64,000 bases of DNA from Bacillus pumilus (GCF_024498355.1 NZ_CP101833.1:3453001-3517000); one strand, 5' to 3'; positions 28,855-39,375 are shown, counted from the stretch's first letter. Made by a program: numbers and translations. Notes: generated from the sequence alone by a model not told the origin.

Positions 28855-28947
28855 TTATGTTCCTGTTGTCGATGTTGGTCCTGCATAGTGACTAATGATT
28901 CCAATGATGATCAAGACAGCAAAAATGAAGAGAATCAGTTTGAGCAT
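28855..28947 (-). CDS. 30-residue single-pass membrane peptide
   Basis: ATG 28947 opens MLKLILFIFAVLIIIGIISHYAGPTSTTGT and a stop. One hydrophobic helix is followed by a short polar tail. A GGAGGGG site lies 12 bases upstream, slightly far, and an overlapping ATG in another frame is nearer but stops after five codons. It resembles the tiny membrane proteins common in Bacillus. Support is moderate to low. Confidence 0.45.
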   Translation of the reverse strand: MLKLILFIFAVLIIIGIISHYAGPTSTTGT

Positions 28948-28997
28948 CTCATGGATTATCCCCTCCCACCTTTCTAACTAAAATTGACATAAAAAAA

Positions 28998-29033
28998 GAC
29001 AAAAGCGATCAATCAATCACTTTTGTCCTTTAT
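28998..29033 (-). terminator. Terminator of the deo operon
   Basis: GACAAAAG and CTTTTGTC close a longer imperfect stem, with A and T runs outside, just past the pdp stop. Confidence 0.88.
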
Positions 29034-29035
29034 CT

Positions 29036-30337
29036 TTATTCTGTAATTACGGTGTGAATTAAAGTTGGTGCATCGGCATGATCAGCAATGCGGATGTTGT
29101 CGTAAATTTTCTCCATCACATTCGCAACATCTTCACGATTCGCATGCAGCGTCACGAGAGACTCGCCTTTTTCTACACGATCGCCCACTTTTTTGTTCAG
29201 CATGATGCCGACAGATAAATCGATATCATCTTCTTTTGTTGCACGTCCTGCTCCAAGAATCATCGCTGCAACACCGATTTCGTCTGCGACGATTTCAGCA
29301 ACCACACCTGATTCTTTTGCAGGAACTTCGATTTGGTAAGGTGCTTGCGGCAGTTTTTCCGGCTGATCTACAATCGAGCCGTCTCCACCTTGATTTTCTA
29401 AGAATTCCTTGAATTTATCAAGTGCTTTGCCGTTTTTCATGACTTCAATTAGCTTTTCTCTTGCTTCATCAAGTGTCTCTGCTTTTTTCGCAAGAACAAC
29501 CATTTGACTTCCTAATGTGAGCACAAGCTCGTTTAAGTCTTCAGGACCTTCGCCTCGGAGTGTATCAATCGCTTCTTTCACCTCAAGGGAATTTCCAATT
29601 GCTAAGCCTAACGGCTGAGACATGTCAGAAATAACAGCCATCGTTTGTCTGCCAACGTTGTTTCCGATACGAACCATTGCTTTTGCCAGCTTCTCAGAGT
29701 CTTCAGGTGTTTTCATGAAGGCACCTGCACCTGTTTTCACGTCTAGTACGATTGCATCTGCACCAGCAGCAATTTTCTTACTCATAATGGAGCTTGCAAT
29801 GAGCGGAATGGAGTTAACGGTTCCTGTCACATCACGAAGAGCATACAGCTTTTTATCAGCTGGTGTGAGGTTGCCTGATTGCCCAATGACTGCTACTTTA
29901 TGACGGTTCACCAGCTCGATGAACTCGTCTTTTGTAATTTCTACGTGGAAGCCTTTCACAGCTTCAAGCTTGTCCACTGTACCGCCTGTATGCCCAAGGC
30001 CGCGCCCTGACATTTTCGCAACAGGTACATCAAGTGCTGCCACAAGAGGAGCGAGTACAAGAGTTGTTGTATCGCCTACGCCGCCTGTTGAGTGCTTATC
30101 TACTTTAATGCCGTCAATGGCAGACAGGTCAATCGTATCACCTGAGTTCGCCATAGCGAGTGTTAAGTCTGCACGTTCTTGATCCGTCATATCTTGGAAG
30201 AAAATCGCCATAGCCAAGGCACTTGCTTGGTAGTCAGGAATTGTTCCGTCCGTATATCCTTTGACAAAGAAAGAAATTTCCTCTGAAGATAATTCTTTTC
30301 CGTCACGTTTTTTCGCAATGATATCTACCATTCTCAT
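29036..30337 (-). CDS. pdp: Pyrimidine-nucleoside phosphorylase
   Basis: This 433-residue cytosolic enzyme splits uridine, thymidine and deoxyuridine with phosphate. It begins [17 protein letters not shown] and holds the family phosphate-binding stretch [24 protein letters not shown]. The start at 30337 matches known Pdp, and an earlier ATG is too near the ribosome site. It is the last gene of the dra-nupC-pdp operon. The sugar phosphate it releases passes to Dra. Confidence 0.96.
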   Translation of the reverse strand: MRMVDIIAKKRDGKELSSEEISFFVKGYTDGTIPDYQASALAMAIFFQDMTDQERADLTLAMANSGDTIDLSAIDGIKVDKHSTGGVGDTTTLVLAPLVAALDVPVAKMSGRGLGHTGGTVDKLEAVKGFHVEITKDEFIELVNRHKVAVIGQSGNLTPADKKLYALRDVTGTVNSIPLIASSIMSKKIAAGADAIVLDVKTGAGAFMKTPEDSEKLAKAMVRIGNNVGRQTMAVISDMSQPLGLAIGNSLEVKEAIDTLRGEGPEDLNELVLTLGSQMVVLAKKAETLDEAREKLIEVMKNGKALDKFKEFLENQGGDGSIVDQPEKLPQAPYQIEVPAKESGVVAEIVADEIGVAAMILGAGRATKEDDIDLSVGIMLNKKVGDRVEKGESLVTLHANREDVANVMEKIYDNIRIADHADAPTLIHTVITE

Positions 30338-30361
30338 TGTTCTCACCATTCCTTTTTTAAA

Positions 30362-31543
30362 TTAGTAAATCAAACCGACAACGCCTGCAGTTAAGAAGCT
30401 GACGAGTGTTGCACCGAATAACAGTTTTAATCCAAAGCGTGCGACAACGTTTCCTTGTTTTTCGTTTAAGCCTTTGACTGCTCCAGCAATGATACCGATA
30501 GAGGAGAAGTTCGCAAATGATACAAGGAATACAGAGATGATGGCTTCTGTACGTGCAGTAAAATGTAGACCGTCGCCAGACAGCGCCAGCATCGCCACAA
30601 ATTCGTTGGACACCATTTTGGTTGCCATAATACTTCCTGCTTGTACCGCTTCGCTCCAAGGTACACCGACTAGGAAAGCAAATGGAGCAAAAACATATCC
30701 AAGTACATCTTGGAAAGAAACGCCAATGACCGCTGTGAAAATTCCATTAATCATCGCAATTAACGCAACGAATCCAATCAGCATCGCAGCTACAACAATG
30801 GCTACTTTGAAACCATCCATGATATATTCGCCAAGCATTTCAAAGAAGGATTGTTTTTCTTCTTCTACAACTTCGAGCATGTCTTCGTCCTTAGACACTT
30901 CATATGGATTGATGATAGACGCGATAATAAATCCACCAAATAGGTTCAGCACAAGTGCTGTCACAACGTACTCTGGTTTAATCATTTGCATGTACGCACC
31001 GACAATGGACATCGATACAGTCGACATCGCAGAAGCACACAATGTATAAAGACGCTGCTGAGGTAATAATCCGAGCTGTTTCTTAATGGAAATAAAGACT
31101 TCTGATTGACCTAAAATCGCAGATGCTACTGCGTTGTAGGATTCTAGTTTCCCCATTCCATTCACTTTACTAAGCAAATACCCGATTCCGCGTACGATAA
31201 GCGGGAGAATACGCCAATGCTGCAGGATACCGATCAAGGCAGAAATAAAGACAATCGGCAGCAAGACGTTAATGAAGAAAGTTGACGCATTATCATTCAT
31301 TAACCCGCCAAATACGAAGTTGATTCCTTCACCGGCATAGCCTAGAAGCATTTGGAATCCCTTTGCAAATCCTCCGACTAGGAAATTTCCTACACCTGTA
31401 TTGAGCAGAATATAACCTAAAATAAATTGCAGTACAATCATGACAATGACTGGACGGAATTTCACTCGTTTTTTCCCGTTACTAGCCAGCCATGCAATGG
31501 CGAGAATCACCAGCAAACCGATGATACCAATCACGTATTTCAT
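30362..31543 (-). CDS. nupC: Concentrative nucleoside transporter
   Basis: This 393-residue NupC/CNT-family membrane protein has about ten hydrophobic segments. It includes the family motif [13 protein letters not shown] and a late [18 protein letters not shown], which correspond to nucleoside- and Na+/H+-binding hairpins. It follows AGGAGG and lies between dra and pdp, importing pyrimidine (deoxy)nucleosides. Confidence 0.95.
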   Translation of the reverse strand: MKYVIGIIGLLVILAIAWLASNGKKRVKFRPVIVMIVLQFILGYILLNTGVGNFLVGGFAKGFQMLLGYAGEGINFVFGGLMNDNASTFFINVLLPIVFISALIGILQHWRILPLIVRGIGYLLSKVNGMGKLESYNAVASAILGQSEVFISIKKQLGLLPQQRLYTLCASAMSTVSMSIVGAYMQMIKPEYVVTALVLNLFGGFIIASIINPYEVSKDEDMLEVVEEEKQSFFEMLGEYIMDGFKVAIVVAAMLIGFVALIAMINGIFTAVIGVSFQDVLGYVFAPFAFLVGVPWSEAVQAGSIMATKMVSNEFVAMLALSGDGLHFTARTEAIISVFLVSFANFSSIGIIAGAVKGLNEKQGNVVARFGLKLLFGATLVSFLTAGVVGLIY

Positions 31544-31616
31544 GTTTTTCCTCCTCGAATGAATTCGTTTACATTAATGCGCTTGTATGGAATAAACCCT
31601 ATTTCGCAAACAAATC

Positions 31617-31650
31617 GCGGAAGAAATTCCCATAAATGAGATCCTTCCGC
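31617..31650 (-). promoter_or_regulatory. Intercistronic stem-loop between dra and nupC
   Basis: GCGGAAG (31617-31623) and CTTCCGC (31644-31650) form a perfect 7-bp stem in the 167-base gap between dra and nupC, with no T-run. It may tune expression of nupC relative to dra by mRNA processing or partial termination (inference). Confidence 0.5.
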
Positions 31651-31710
31651 ATATGACTTTTTCATCATTTAATGCATCATGATTGTTATCCTACCATAGG
31701 ACCGTATGAA

Positions 31711-32382
31711 TTAATAGTCTTTCGAAGGAGCTGATTGATCCCCTTTAATAATGGAAACGCCTGCACTGGCACCAATGCGGGTAGCACCTGCAGCTGTCAT
31801 AGCCTCAACATCTTCTTTTGTTCTCACGCCGCCTGATGCTTTCACACCGATATCAGGTCCGACTGTTTTACGCATCAATGCGATGTCCTCAACGGTTGCA
31901 CCGCCTGTACTAAATCCAGTCGATGTTTTCACAAAATCAGCGCCAGCTTTCACAGAAAGCTCACAAGCTCGTACTTTCTCTTCATCTGTGAGTAAACACG
32001 CTTCAATGATGACTTTCACAAGTGCCTTACCTTTCGCTGCGTCTACAACCGCACGGATATCTTGTTCAACCACATCATATGCGCCTTCTTTCAGTGCCGC
32101 AATATTGATGACCATGTCCACTTCTGTTGCTCCGTTTTCAATCGCATCCTTTGTTTCGAATGCTTTGACCGCCGTTGTACTTGCGCCTAACGGGAAACCG
32201 ATGACTGTACATACATCAACGCCTGTTCCTGCTAGTTCTTTCGCTGCAAGTGACACCCATGTTGGATTGACACAAACGGATGCAAATTGATGAGTTTTTG
32301 CTTCTTCAAGTAACTGCAAAATCGCAGCTTTAGTTGTATCTGGTTTTAGTGCTGTATGATCAATGAGCTTTGCTATCGTCAT
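31711..32382 (-). CDS. dra: Deoxyribose-phosphate aldolase
   Basis: This 223-residue class I aldolase (DeoC) cleaves 2-deoxyribose-5-phosphate to glyceraldehyde-3-phosphate and acetaldehyde. The Schiff-base lysine is K152 in DFVKTSTGF, and D89 in EVDMVINI fits the proton relay. It is the first gene of the operon and lies 84 bases downstream of deoR. DeoR-type boxes occupy the gap. Confidence 0.97.
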   Translation of the reverse strand: MTIAKLIDHTALKPDTTKAAILQLLEEAKTHQFASVCVNPTWVSLAAKELAGTGVDVCTVIGFPLGASTTAVKAFETKDAIENGATEVDMVINIAALKEGAYDVVEQDIRAVVDAAKGKALVKVIIEACLLTDEEKVRACELSVKAGADFVKTSTGFSTGGATVEDIALMRKTVGPDIGVKASGGVRTKEDVEAMTAAGATRIGASAGVSIIKGDQSAPSKDY

Positions 32383-32424
32383 GCTTCACACTTCCTTTTA
32401 ATTATGATACTTTCATCATAAATG

Positions 32425-32467
32425 ACTATTGAACAATTGTAAATATAGTTATGAAATTTTGTTCATC
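32425..32467 (-). promoter_or_regulatory. DeoR operator region of the dra operon
   Basis: TTGAACAA and TTGTTCA are inverted 7-bp arms (TGAACAA / TTGTTCA) about 22 bp apart between deoR and dra, agreeing with the TGAACA-type half-sites known for Bacillus DeoR. DeoR would repress until deoxyribose-5-phosphate appears. Confidence 0.7.
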
Positions 32468-33411
32468 TATTTTGTGACATTTAAAAGAGCTCTTGCTGTG
32501 TGCTGATCAATGATCAATACGTTCGCATATTTTCCTCTAAGTGCTCCGTGGATAGAGGCAACCTTTCGATGGCCGCCAGCGACAAGAATAGACCGTTCTT
32601 TTGTCCTTAAATCATCAAGCTCCACACCGATTGTCCGATTGTTAATCGCTTCACTGCAAATGCGCCCTTCTTGATCATAAAAGCGTGAACAAATATCTCC
32701 AACGCTAGATGCCTTAAGCAGCGCTTTTTCTTCTTCACGGAAATAACCAAGCCTAAACAAAAGTGCTTCATCCCTTACCGTCCCAACAGTAAACACAGCG
32801 ATATTCGCCTGTTTGCCCATTTCAATGATCCGCTGAATATGTCTGTCCTGTTCGACCATCTCTTTAACAGCTGCACTATCAAACACAACAGGAAGCGGCA
32901 AATAGCGTGGTGCTGTTTGAAAGGCCTCCGCAAACAGCTGGATGGTTTCCGCAGAATATGTATTGACATGTGAGTGGCTGATTCCGCCCTTCAGCTGGAC
33001 AACCTCTACACCTTTTACCTGTTTAGGTTGCATGTTTTGTGCAATTTGATACATCGTGGTTCCCCAGCTCACCCCTACGATATCACCGTCTTTCACCGTG
33101 TCTTGCAAGTAATCTGCACCAAATTGGCTCAGGTAATCGGTGATGGTCGGATAGTCGTCCTTTGGCGAAAACACTACATGAGCTTCGAGCAGATCATATT
33201 TTTCCTTAAGCAATGAAGACAGCTCGTTTAAATCCTCAAACGGGTCCATCACCGTGATTTGGACGTACCCTTTTTCCTTCGCATATTGAAGCAGCCGAGA
33301 CACAGTCGGTCTAGACAGATCAAGCTGTTTGGCGATTTCCTGCTGACTGTAATCAGATAAATAATAGAGCCTTGCCGCTTCAATACTTAGTTGCTGTTTC
33401 TCACGATCCAT
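32467..33411 (-). CDS. deoR: Deoxyribonucleoside regulator DeoR (SorC family)
   Basis: This 314-residue repressor has an N-terminal helix-turn-helix (about 10-55, YSQQEIAKQLDLSRPTVSRLLQYAKEKGYV). The SorC/DeoR sugar-phosphate-binding domain follows (VGVSWGTTMYQIAQ, LRFRLGYF-like, VAGGHRKVASIHGALRGKYANVLI). It starts at ATG after GGAGGCG. Two direct TGAACA-like motifs lie just upstream (about 33446-33478), which hint at autoregulation. Gene order deoR-dra-nupC-pdp is as in B. subtilis. Confidence 0.95.
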   Translation of the reverse strand: MDREKQQLSIEAARLYYLSDYSQQEIAKQLDLSRPTVSRLLQYAKEKGYVQITVMDPFEDLNELSSLLKEKYDLLEAHVVFSPKDDYPTITDYLSQFGADYLQDTVKDGDIVGVSWGTTMYQIAQNMQPKQVKGVEVVQLKGGISHSHVNTYSAETIQLFAEAFQTAPRYLPLPVVFDSAAVKEMVEQDRHIQRIIEMGKQANIAVFTVGTVRDEALLFRLGYFREEEKALLKASSVGDICSRFYDQEGRICSEAINNRTIGVELDDLRTKERSILVAGGHRKVASIHGALRGKYANVLIIDQHTARALLNVTK

Positions 33412-33472
33412 TCGTACGCCTCCTTTTTTTCTTCTATCATAACAAATTGTTCAACTGATCATGCACAAATGT

Positions 33473-34348
33473 TCATTTGAAGAAAATCGTATAGGCGGCA
33501 CGGAAGGTCTCATTCTTCTCTAAAGTTTGAATGCCGAATTTCTCCTTGTACTGCCCATTCGTCCCTTCCATATCGGCGATGCCATACCAAGGCTCAATAC
33601 AAACAAAAGGAGCCATCGTTCTCTTTTCCTGATCATAAGGAGACCAAATGCCAACGAATTGAAAACCACTGAGGTCGATCTCAACCCCATGACCTGCCTG
33701 GGAAAACAATGACACTCGATTGATATGACTAAAGATCATCGCATCATGCTGGAAAAGCTCTGCCTGGAGCTGAATCGGCTCAAGCTGAACTCCTTTCCTC
33801 TTCTCTCTTACAAGTGAATCCTGAAGTTCATATTGGACTGGATCATGTTCGGTGGAAGGTGTCAATGTCAGTGAATAATCTGCTGTTTGCTCCCCTTCAA
33901 CAAGCGGGACATGAAATGCTGGGTGCCCACCAATAGAGAAATACATCGTGTCATCTCCGTCATGATCAATTTCCCAGGAAATCGTCAGCCCATTTTCCGA
34001 CAGTTCATAACGAATGCGGGCTGTAAATTCATAAGGATATTGCTCAACGTGGCGGCCATTTGTTTGATATTGAAAAGCTACTTTATCTTTCGCTTCTTCA
34101 AATAGATCAAAATCGACATCACGAAGAAATCCATGCTGCGAGAGTTCATACGTTTGATCGCCTATCTTGTATTGATCATCCTTTAATCGTCCAACAATCG
34201 GAAATAAGACGGGTGAGACCCTGCCCCAATAAGCCGGATCACCAGACCACATATAGTGACGTCCACTTTCCTTGTGAAGCACCTCTCTGACTTCGGCACC
34301 CCTCTTATTGATCTGAATCAATAGCTGATCATTTTCAATCGTTCTCAT
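33473..34348 (-). CDS. Aldose 1-epimerase-like protein (LacX/YphB type)
   Basis: This 291-residue member of the galactose mutarotase superfamily has GGHPAFHVPL, a likely catalytic His region, and GIWSPYDQEKRTMAPFVCIEPWYGIAD, holding the acidic residue before WYG. Related proteins interconvert anomers of sugars or sugar phosphates. It begins at ATG after GGGGGATG and stands alone behind the deo operon. Substrate unknown. Confidence 0.88.
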   Translation of the reverse strand: MRTIENDQLLIQINKRGAEVREVLHKESGRHYMWSGDPAYWGRVSPVLFPIVGRLKDDQYKIGDQTYELSQHGFLRDVDFDLFEEAKDKVAFQYQTNGRHVEQYPYEFTARIRYELSENGLTISWEIDHDGDDTMYFSIGGHPAFHVPLVEGEQTADYSLTLTPSTEHDPVQYELQDSLVREKRKGVQLEPIQLQAELFQHDAMIFSHINRVSLFSQAGHGVEIDLSGFQFVGIWSPYDQEKRTMAPFVCIEPWYGIADMEGTNGQYKEKFGIQTLEKNETFRAAYTIFFK

Positions 34349-34578
34349 TCAACACATCCCCCTTTCATTCTTCTTTTATTATGACAGGGATTTTGGTTTT
34401 GAGTATTCCCAACCCATCCATTCTTCTTCAAATAAAAAAATTTTTTTAAAAAAGACAGAAATTCGCCAACAAAATGTGATGCTGATTCGTCTAATCTTAT
34501 ATAAAATAAAAGAATCGTTGTTCTTTTGGAGTAAACAACAAATAAGAAGCGTTCGACATTGATGGGGGATTCATTTTC

Positions 34579-36408
34579 ATGAACAGCAAGGAAAACCGTT
34601 TACGTTACATATTAGGATTAGATGGGCTGAGGGCTGTTGCCGTATTGGCGGTCATTGCTTATCACTTACATATCGGACCCGCAAGCGGCGGGTTTCTTGG
34701 CGTTGATTTGTTTTTTGTGATTTCTGGTTACTTGATTACGACGATCTTGCTGCATAAGCAGGATTTGGGCTATCAAGAGCTTTTGCCATTTTGGATGGGC
34801 CGGATCAGAAGGCTTCTTCCAGCTGCCTACATCATGATTTTTTTAACTGTCAGCTGGTGCGCCATTGCTGGTTCAAACGCATTATTGTCCATTCGTGGCG
34901 ATGCCTTATCATCCTTTTTTTATGTGAGTAACTGGTGGTACATTTTTCATCAGCTTTCTTACTTTGACAGCTTCAATGCTGTATCTCCACTGAAAAATTT
35001 ATGGTCTTTGGCAATAGAAGAGCAATTTTATATTATTTGGCCGGTGCTGTTGATTGCTGGACTGAAATGGATGAAAAATAGAGCCCACCTCCCCATGATC
35101 ACCTTTGGCCTTGCACTCGTCTCCGCCTTATGGATGGCGATTCTCTATTCGCCAGATACTGACCCAAGCAGGGTTTATTATGGAACAGACACTCGTGCAT
35201 TTGCGCTCCTGATTGGGTGCAGTCTCGCATTTGTTTGGCCGATGCAAAGACTGTCTAGCAGAAAATTACTTCCTGTTGGCAGACGTATTTTACATATCAC
35301 TGGATTTGGTTCGTTTGCGATTTTCCTTCTATGTGTTTATGCAGTGGACGAATTTGACAGCTTTCTCTACCAGGGCGGTATGTTTTTATTCTGTCTTAAT
35401 GCAGCAATCTTAATTGCATGCATATGCCACCCTGCAAGTCTCGTGGGGAAATGGCTGTCCTTTAAACCCCTCGTCTGGCTTGGGAAGCGGTCTTATGGCA
35501 TTTACCTGTGGCATTATCCCATCATTGTGCTGACCACACCGGTTATTGAAATTGGACAGCCTTCCATGGGGCGTGTCACATTGCAGCTCATGGCAATTCT
35601 ACTGATTGCAGAGGCTTCCTATCGCTGGATCGAACAGCCCATTCGACAGCTTGGATTCAGACAATATTTTGCCTCTTGGTCTATTTGGAAAAAAGGAATC
35701 AAACAATGGTCTATGTCCAATAAAGTGTTCCTTGGGATTACCGCAGCTCTCTTGATTTTGTTTACAATTGGCATGTCTAGCTCGTCTCATACATCCCCAC
35801 ATGCCAAGGAAGTGACACAAATTAAGACGGCACCAAAAAAAGCAGGAGACCCTGACCCTTCGGAATCAAAAGCAAAGAAAAAGAAAGAAAAACACGAAAA
35901 AAAAGCAGGAGATCACAAACAATTTCATCAAATTCTCGCCATTGGTGATTCCGTCATGTTAGATATTGCTCCTAATCTCGAAAAGGTATATGAACAAATC
36001 ACCATTGATGCGAAGGTTGGCAGACAAATGAACGAAGCCATCAGTATCGCCCCTCAATATGCTTCATTGAATCATGCTGATTCCGCCATTATTATTGAGC
36101 TTGGGACAAATGGTTATTTTACTGAGGGCACTTTGACATCATTCATTCAGCATTTTTCAAAAGCACACATTTTCCTTGTGAACACGAGAGTTCCAAGGTC
36201 TTGGGAAAATGATGTGAATGCAGTGATCCAGCGAGTGGCCGATCAACATCGCAATGTGACCTTGGTCGATTGGCATTCGGCCGCTACAGGACAGCCAGCC
36301 TATTTTCAGCCAGATGGTGTCCATCTTTCAACAAAAGGATCTGACACATTGACACAGCTCATTACAGCAAGCATCAAGAAAAAAGGAGATGTGTCGTCAT
36401 CATCATAA
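34579..36408 (+). CDS. OatA-like acyltransferase (acyltransferase 3 plus SGNH)
   Basis: This 609-residue two-domain membrane protein has about ten N-terminal hydrophobic segments forming an acyltransferase-3 domain (GLDGLRAVAVLAVIAYHL near residue 14, VDLFFVISGYLI). A charged Lys/Glu linker (about 420-445) follows. The extracytoplasmic SGNH domain has S458 in AIGDSVM and D579/H582 in PDGVHLS. Homologues (OatA, YrhL) acetylate peptidoglycan or other surface polymers, giving lysozyme resistance. It is preceded by GGGGGA, stands alone and is followed by a bidirectional terminator. Confidence 0.92.
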   Translation: MNSKENRLRYILGLDGLRAVAVLAVIAYHLHIGPASGGFLGVDLFFVISGYLITTILLHKQDLGYQELLPFWMGRIRRLLPAAYIMIFLTVSWCAIAGSNALLSIRGDALSSFFYVSNWWYIFHQLSYFDSFNAVSPLKNLWSLAIEEQFYIIWPVLLIAGLKWMKNRAHLPMITFGLALVSALWMAILYSPDTDPSRVYYGTDTRAFALLIGCSLAFVWPMQRLSSRKLLPVGRRILHITGFGSFAIFLLCVYAVDEFDSFLYQGGMFLFCLNAAILIACICHPASLVGKWLSFKPLVWLGKRSYGIYLWHYPIIVLTTPVIEIGQPSMGRVTLQLMAILLIAEASYRWIEQPIRQLGFRQYFASWSIWKKGIKQWSMSNKVFLGITAALLILFTIGMSSSSHTSPHAKEVTQIKTAPKKAGDPDPSESKAKKKKEKHEKKAGDHKQFHQILAIGDSVMLDIAPNLEKVYEQITIDAKVGRQMNEAISIAPQYASLNHADSAIIIELGTNGYFTEGTLTSFIQHFSKAHIFLVNTRVPRSWENDVNAVIQRVADQHRNVTLVDWHSAATGQPAYFQPDGVHLSTKGSDTLTQLITASIKKKGDVSSSS

Positions 36409-36436
36409 AAAGACTAGCATGGCGCTAGTCTTCTTT
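36409..36436. terminator. Bidirectional terminator
   Basis: AAGACTAGC and GCTAGTCTT form a perfect 9-bp stem with a 5-base loop between convergent genes, with A and T runs on both sides. Confidence 0.92.
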
Positions 36437-37533
36437 TATGCCGTCAAAAGGCTGGCTCTAATCGCTAACGCCCGCTCTTCCTTTGTTTTTTGATCAACCA
36501 AAGCGAAATCACCGTTTGCATATTTTAGTGAAAATAATTCTTCAATATGAAAAACGCCTGGCTGAAATCGTCTGTTCAACAAGTGCAGGGCCGTGGCACA
36601 AGCGACTTGAGCTGTTGCCTGAGACTCATCGTGTCCTTTAATTCCAAGCGTTGAATGATGAACCCTTTCCCCATTCATTCCTGTCACATCCACTTTGACA
36701 ACATATTGATCTGTCCCCATTTGAGAGGATTGAATCAACGAGATGGCTCGTTCCTTGATCTTCGGTAAGGTGAGAAATGACGTCATTCCAAGACTCCTCA
36801 TAAAAGCCAATGCGCGCGTTGCCACGCGGGAATCAAAACAAAGCCTTGTCGTTACAGAAGGCACGCGAAGCGTTGAAGGCAATGTCTGCTGATCAGAAAA
36901 GGGGAATCGATAGGCATACCGCTTTCCAAATTTCCCGCCAAAGTCTACCCGTTTCCCTCCAGTAAAACTTTTGACTCTTTTCCGCTGACGATGCTCGGTG
37001 AGCTCATAGTCAGAATGGACATGATCAATGGTCCATTCAATGGCGGCTCTTCCATGCTGATCGCCCACCCCAAGCATAATGCTAATATCCATTTGATCCA
37101 CTGAAGCGAGCTTAGATGCCGCTTTCGCTGCTAATAAATTCGTAAGGCCAGGCGCAAGCCCTACACTGAGCAAAGCAGTTGCACCCATGTGCTGCTGATC
37201 CAGCTTTGCCATCTGCTCCATATATACCCCCTTTGCCGAAATATCGAGATAATCGATCCCTGACCGCAAACAGGCGTCAGCAAATGACGTGTCGTCTTGA
37301 TCAAGACACATGATCACCAGCTTCGTTTCATCCATCCAGTCCGAATTTAACGGCTTTTTGACATCTATTTGATAAGGACGAACCCGCCCTTTTGTCTTGC
37401 GTGAAAATTGTTCAGCCTTCACATAGCTTCGACCTGCCGCAAAAACTTGCCCAGGGTACACTTCACTCAACTGAAGACATATTTGCTGTCCGACATGTCC
37501 ATAGCCGCCAATCACCATCACCTGTGATCTCAT
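36436..37533 (-). CDS. Saccharopine dehydrogenase-like NAD(P)-binding protein
   Basis: This 365-residue protein begins with a Rossmann motif (VMVIGGYGHVGQQICLQL) and continues with a saccharopine dehydrogenase-type layout (DYLDISAKGVYMEQM, ALLSVGLAPGLTNLLAAKAA). Related proteins act on amino acid or lipid substrates or have unknown roles. It overlaps the upstream methyltransferase stop as ATGA, so the pair is translationally coupled. Together they may modify one small molecule. The product is unknown. Confidence 0.8.
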   Translation of the reverse strand: MRSQVMVIGGYGHVGQQICLQLSEVYPGQVFAAGRSYVKAEQFSRKTKGRVRPYQIDVKKPLNSDWMDETKLVIMCLDQDDTSFADACLRSGIDYLDISAKGVYMEQMAKLDQQHMGATALLSVGLAPGLTNLLAAKAASKLASVDQMDISIMLGVGDQHGRAAIEWTIDHVHSDYELTEHRQRKRVKSFTGGKRVDFGGKFGKRYAYRFPFSDQQTLPSTLRVPSVTTRLCFDSRVATRALAFMRSLGMTSFLTLPKIKERAISLIQSSQMGTDQYVVKVDVTGMNGERVHHSTLGIKGHDESQATAQVACATALHLLNRRFQPGVFHIEELFSLKYANGDFALVDQKTKEERALAIRASLLTA

Positions 37534-38237
37534 CTCTCATCCGCCTCTCTACGACCTCGTTTGCAAACAAGTCCTTTGATCATTCCTGCCTGAAAATAAG
37601 GTCTGATGTCTTCAAATCCCGCTTTGATTAAATGTCCCCTCATCTCTTTCTCAGACACAGGGTGCGTCGTGTCTCCCAGCCTTTCTTTAAAGGAAGTAAA
37701 CACTTCTTTTTCCAGGCCTTGACGCTGCATGAATAGGGAAAGCATATGAAGCTCCTGCTGAAATGAGTGAGACTTCATATTTCCTTGAATAAAAGCCATC
37801 ACAAGCGGTGCCCCTGGTTGAAGCCGGAGGGCAATCTCCTGTAAAAATGGCAGCCGATCTTTTACAAAATGAATCACAAGCATACTCACCGCTGCATCGT
37901 ACACAGTTTCAGCCGACACCTTGTCTAATGCGGTCTCATGCCAAGTGACGCGTTCCTCCATATGAAGCTGTGCAACCCGCCGTTTGGCCATATCAAGCAT
38001 GGATGGAGACGGATCAACCCCTGTGATTTGCCAGTCTTCTTTTCTTTGGAGCATGTTGATGATCTCTTCGCCGCCACCCGCTCCGACAGTCAGAATGCGA
38101 GAGGCTGCTCCCGTTAATTCGGTTTCTAATACATCTACTGACAGCTCATGCAAGAGATGATAGCCAGGTGCTTTATGTGCAATCGTTGCTGCGTATGATT
38201 CAGCAACGGGATCGTACCAATGCTGATTTCCTTTCAT
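37530..38237 (-). CDS. Class I SAM-dependent methyltransferase
   Basis: This 235-residue soluble methyltransferase has motif I ILTVGAGGGEEIINML (about 65-80), an acidic residue in ITGVDPSPSMLDMAKRR and AAVSMLVIHFVKDRLPFLQEI. It starts at ATG behind GGGGGAG and ends in a 4-base overlap with the saccharopine-dehydrogenase-like gene. Substrate unknown. The two-gene arrangement suggests a small modification pathway. Confidence 0.88.
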   Translation of the reverse strand: MKGNQHWYDPVAESYAATIAHKAPGYHLLHELSVDVLETELTGAASRILTVGAGGGEEIINMLQRKEDWQITGVDPSPSMLDMAKRRVAQLHMEERVTWHETALDKVSAETVYDAAVSMLVIHFVKDRLPFLQEIALRLQPGAPLVMAFIQGNMKSHSFQQELHMLSLFMQRQGLEKEVFTSFKERLGDTTHPVSEKEMRGHLIKAGFEDIRPYFQAGMIKGLVCKRGRREADER

Positions 38238-38366
38238 GTGCTTCTCCCCCAGTTCCTTTCCGCTTTACATGGTTTCCTGTACACTAATGGTATGACATCT
38301 TTATTGTAAAAAGAGACATCAGAAAAAACGATCCCTAAAAGTAGGGATTTTTGAGGAGGAGATCAA

Positions 38367-39374
38367 GTGACCAATCCAGCCACTCATTTTCAGCAGCTGA
38401 GACAACACATTCGGGATGAGCTTGCCACCGTCCTTGATTTTGATGCCGCCTGCATCACAACCATTGATCCAGCCACCCTCCTCTCAACAGGTTCCTTCAC
38501 AGATGAACCGATTGAAGAAATTCATGACCAGCTGTTTCAAAATGAATTTTTAAAAAAGGACGTGCACCAGCATGATTCTCTAGCCAAAGGACCTGTACAT
38601 GCTGCGAGCCTGGTCCAGAGCGGAGAATATCACAATAGCGAGCGCTATCAGCACATCTTGACCCCTAAAGGATGGGCAGATGAATTACGGGCAGCCCTTG
38701 TGATCCAAGGAGAATGCTGGGGAATCGCCAGCCTCTATCGTAAAAAGGGAAAGGAACCTTTTCATGAACAAGACATACAAGCGGTCATCCATCAAACACC
38801 AGCACTCGCAGCCAAACTGAGAGATGAGCTTTTCAAAAAAAGAGACACTGAAGCTGATGACGCGGCGAATCAGCAAGGATTCATCATTCTTTCTCATGAT
38901 CACACCCTTCTTTATGGAAATGAGACAGGGCTTCATTGGCTTCATACCTTCCAAACCTTTGAGCAAATCCATGACCGTGCCGTCATGCCCCGTCCGTTTA
39001 GAGCATTAAGCGCTAAGCTTGTATACGGCGGCAGCGCACAAACAGCAGCCAGCATGACGAGAATGCCTACGGGGCTTTTTCTCTCTCTTCAGGCATTTCG
39101 ATTAGAGCAGGCAGCCGGGCAGGCAGAAGCCGTCATGATTCATATCAAGCGAGCCCAAACGAGTGATATTCTTCCTTATGCAGCGAAAACGTATCGGCTG
39201 ACAGAAAGAGAGATGAACGTCCTTGACTGTTTATTAAAGGGCCTGTCTACAAAGGAAATCGCCAGTACGTTATTTATTTCAACCCATACCGTCCATGATC
39301 ATGTGAAGGCGATGCTGCAAAAAACGAATTTGAGCAGCAGACGTATGCTTGTTTACTTTTTCTCAAACATATAA
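38367..39374 (+). CDS. LuxR-type regulator with GAF-like sensor
   Basis: This 335-residue regulator has an N-terminal region about 1-160 resembling GAF sensors (LATVLDFDAACITTIDP, WGIASLYRKKGKEPFHEQDIQAV). The C-terminal LuxR helix-turn-helix covers about 275-330 (LTEREMNVLDCLLKGLSTKEIASTLFISTHTVHDHVKAMLQKTNL). GTG 38367 follows GGAGGAG. It is divergent from the methyltransferase/dehydrogenase pair 129 bases away, which it may control (inference). No phosphoacceptor domain is visible. Confidence 0.87.
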   Translation: MTNPATHFQQLRQHIRDELATVLDFDAACITTIDPATLLSTGSFTDEPIEEIHDQLFQNEFLKKDVHQHDSLAKGPVHAASLVQSGEYHNSERYQHILTPKGWADELRAALVIQGECWGIASLYRKKGKEPFHEQDIQAVIHQTPALAAKLRDELFKKRDTEADDAANQQGFIILSHDHTLLYGNETGLHWLHTFQTFEQIHDRAVMPRPFRALSAKLVYGGSAQTAASMTRMPTGLFLSLQAFRLEQAAGQAEAVMIHIKRAQTSDILPYAAKTYRLTEREMNVLDCLLKGLSTKEIASTLFISTHTVHDHVKAMLQKTNLSSRRMLVYFFSNI

Positions 39375-39375
39375 A

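Noticed and set aside
30474..31049. 191-codon frame opposite nupC
   Set aside because: Ser/Thr/Ala/Pro-rich shadow of a membrane gene on the other strand; no ribosome site.
33446..33478. Direct TGAACA/TTGAAC motifs upstream of deoR as a full operator
   Set aside because: Only half-sites in mixed orientation are visible; noted under deoR but not strong enough for a separate feature.
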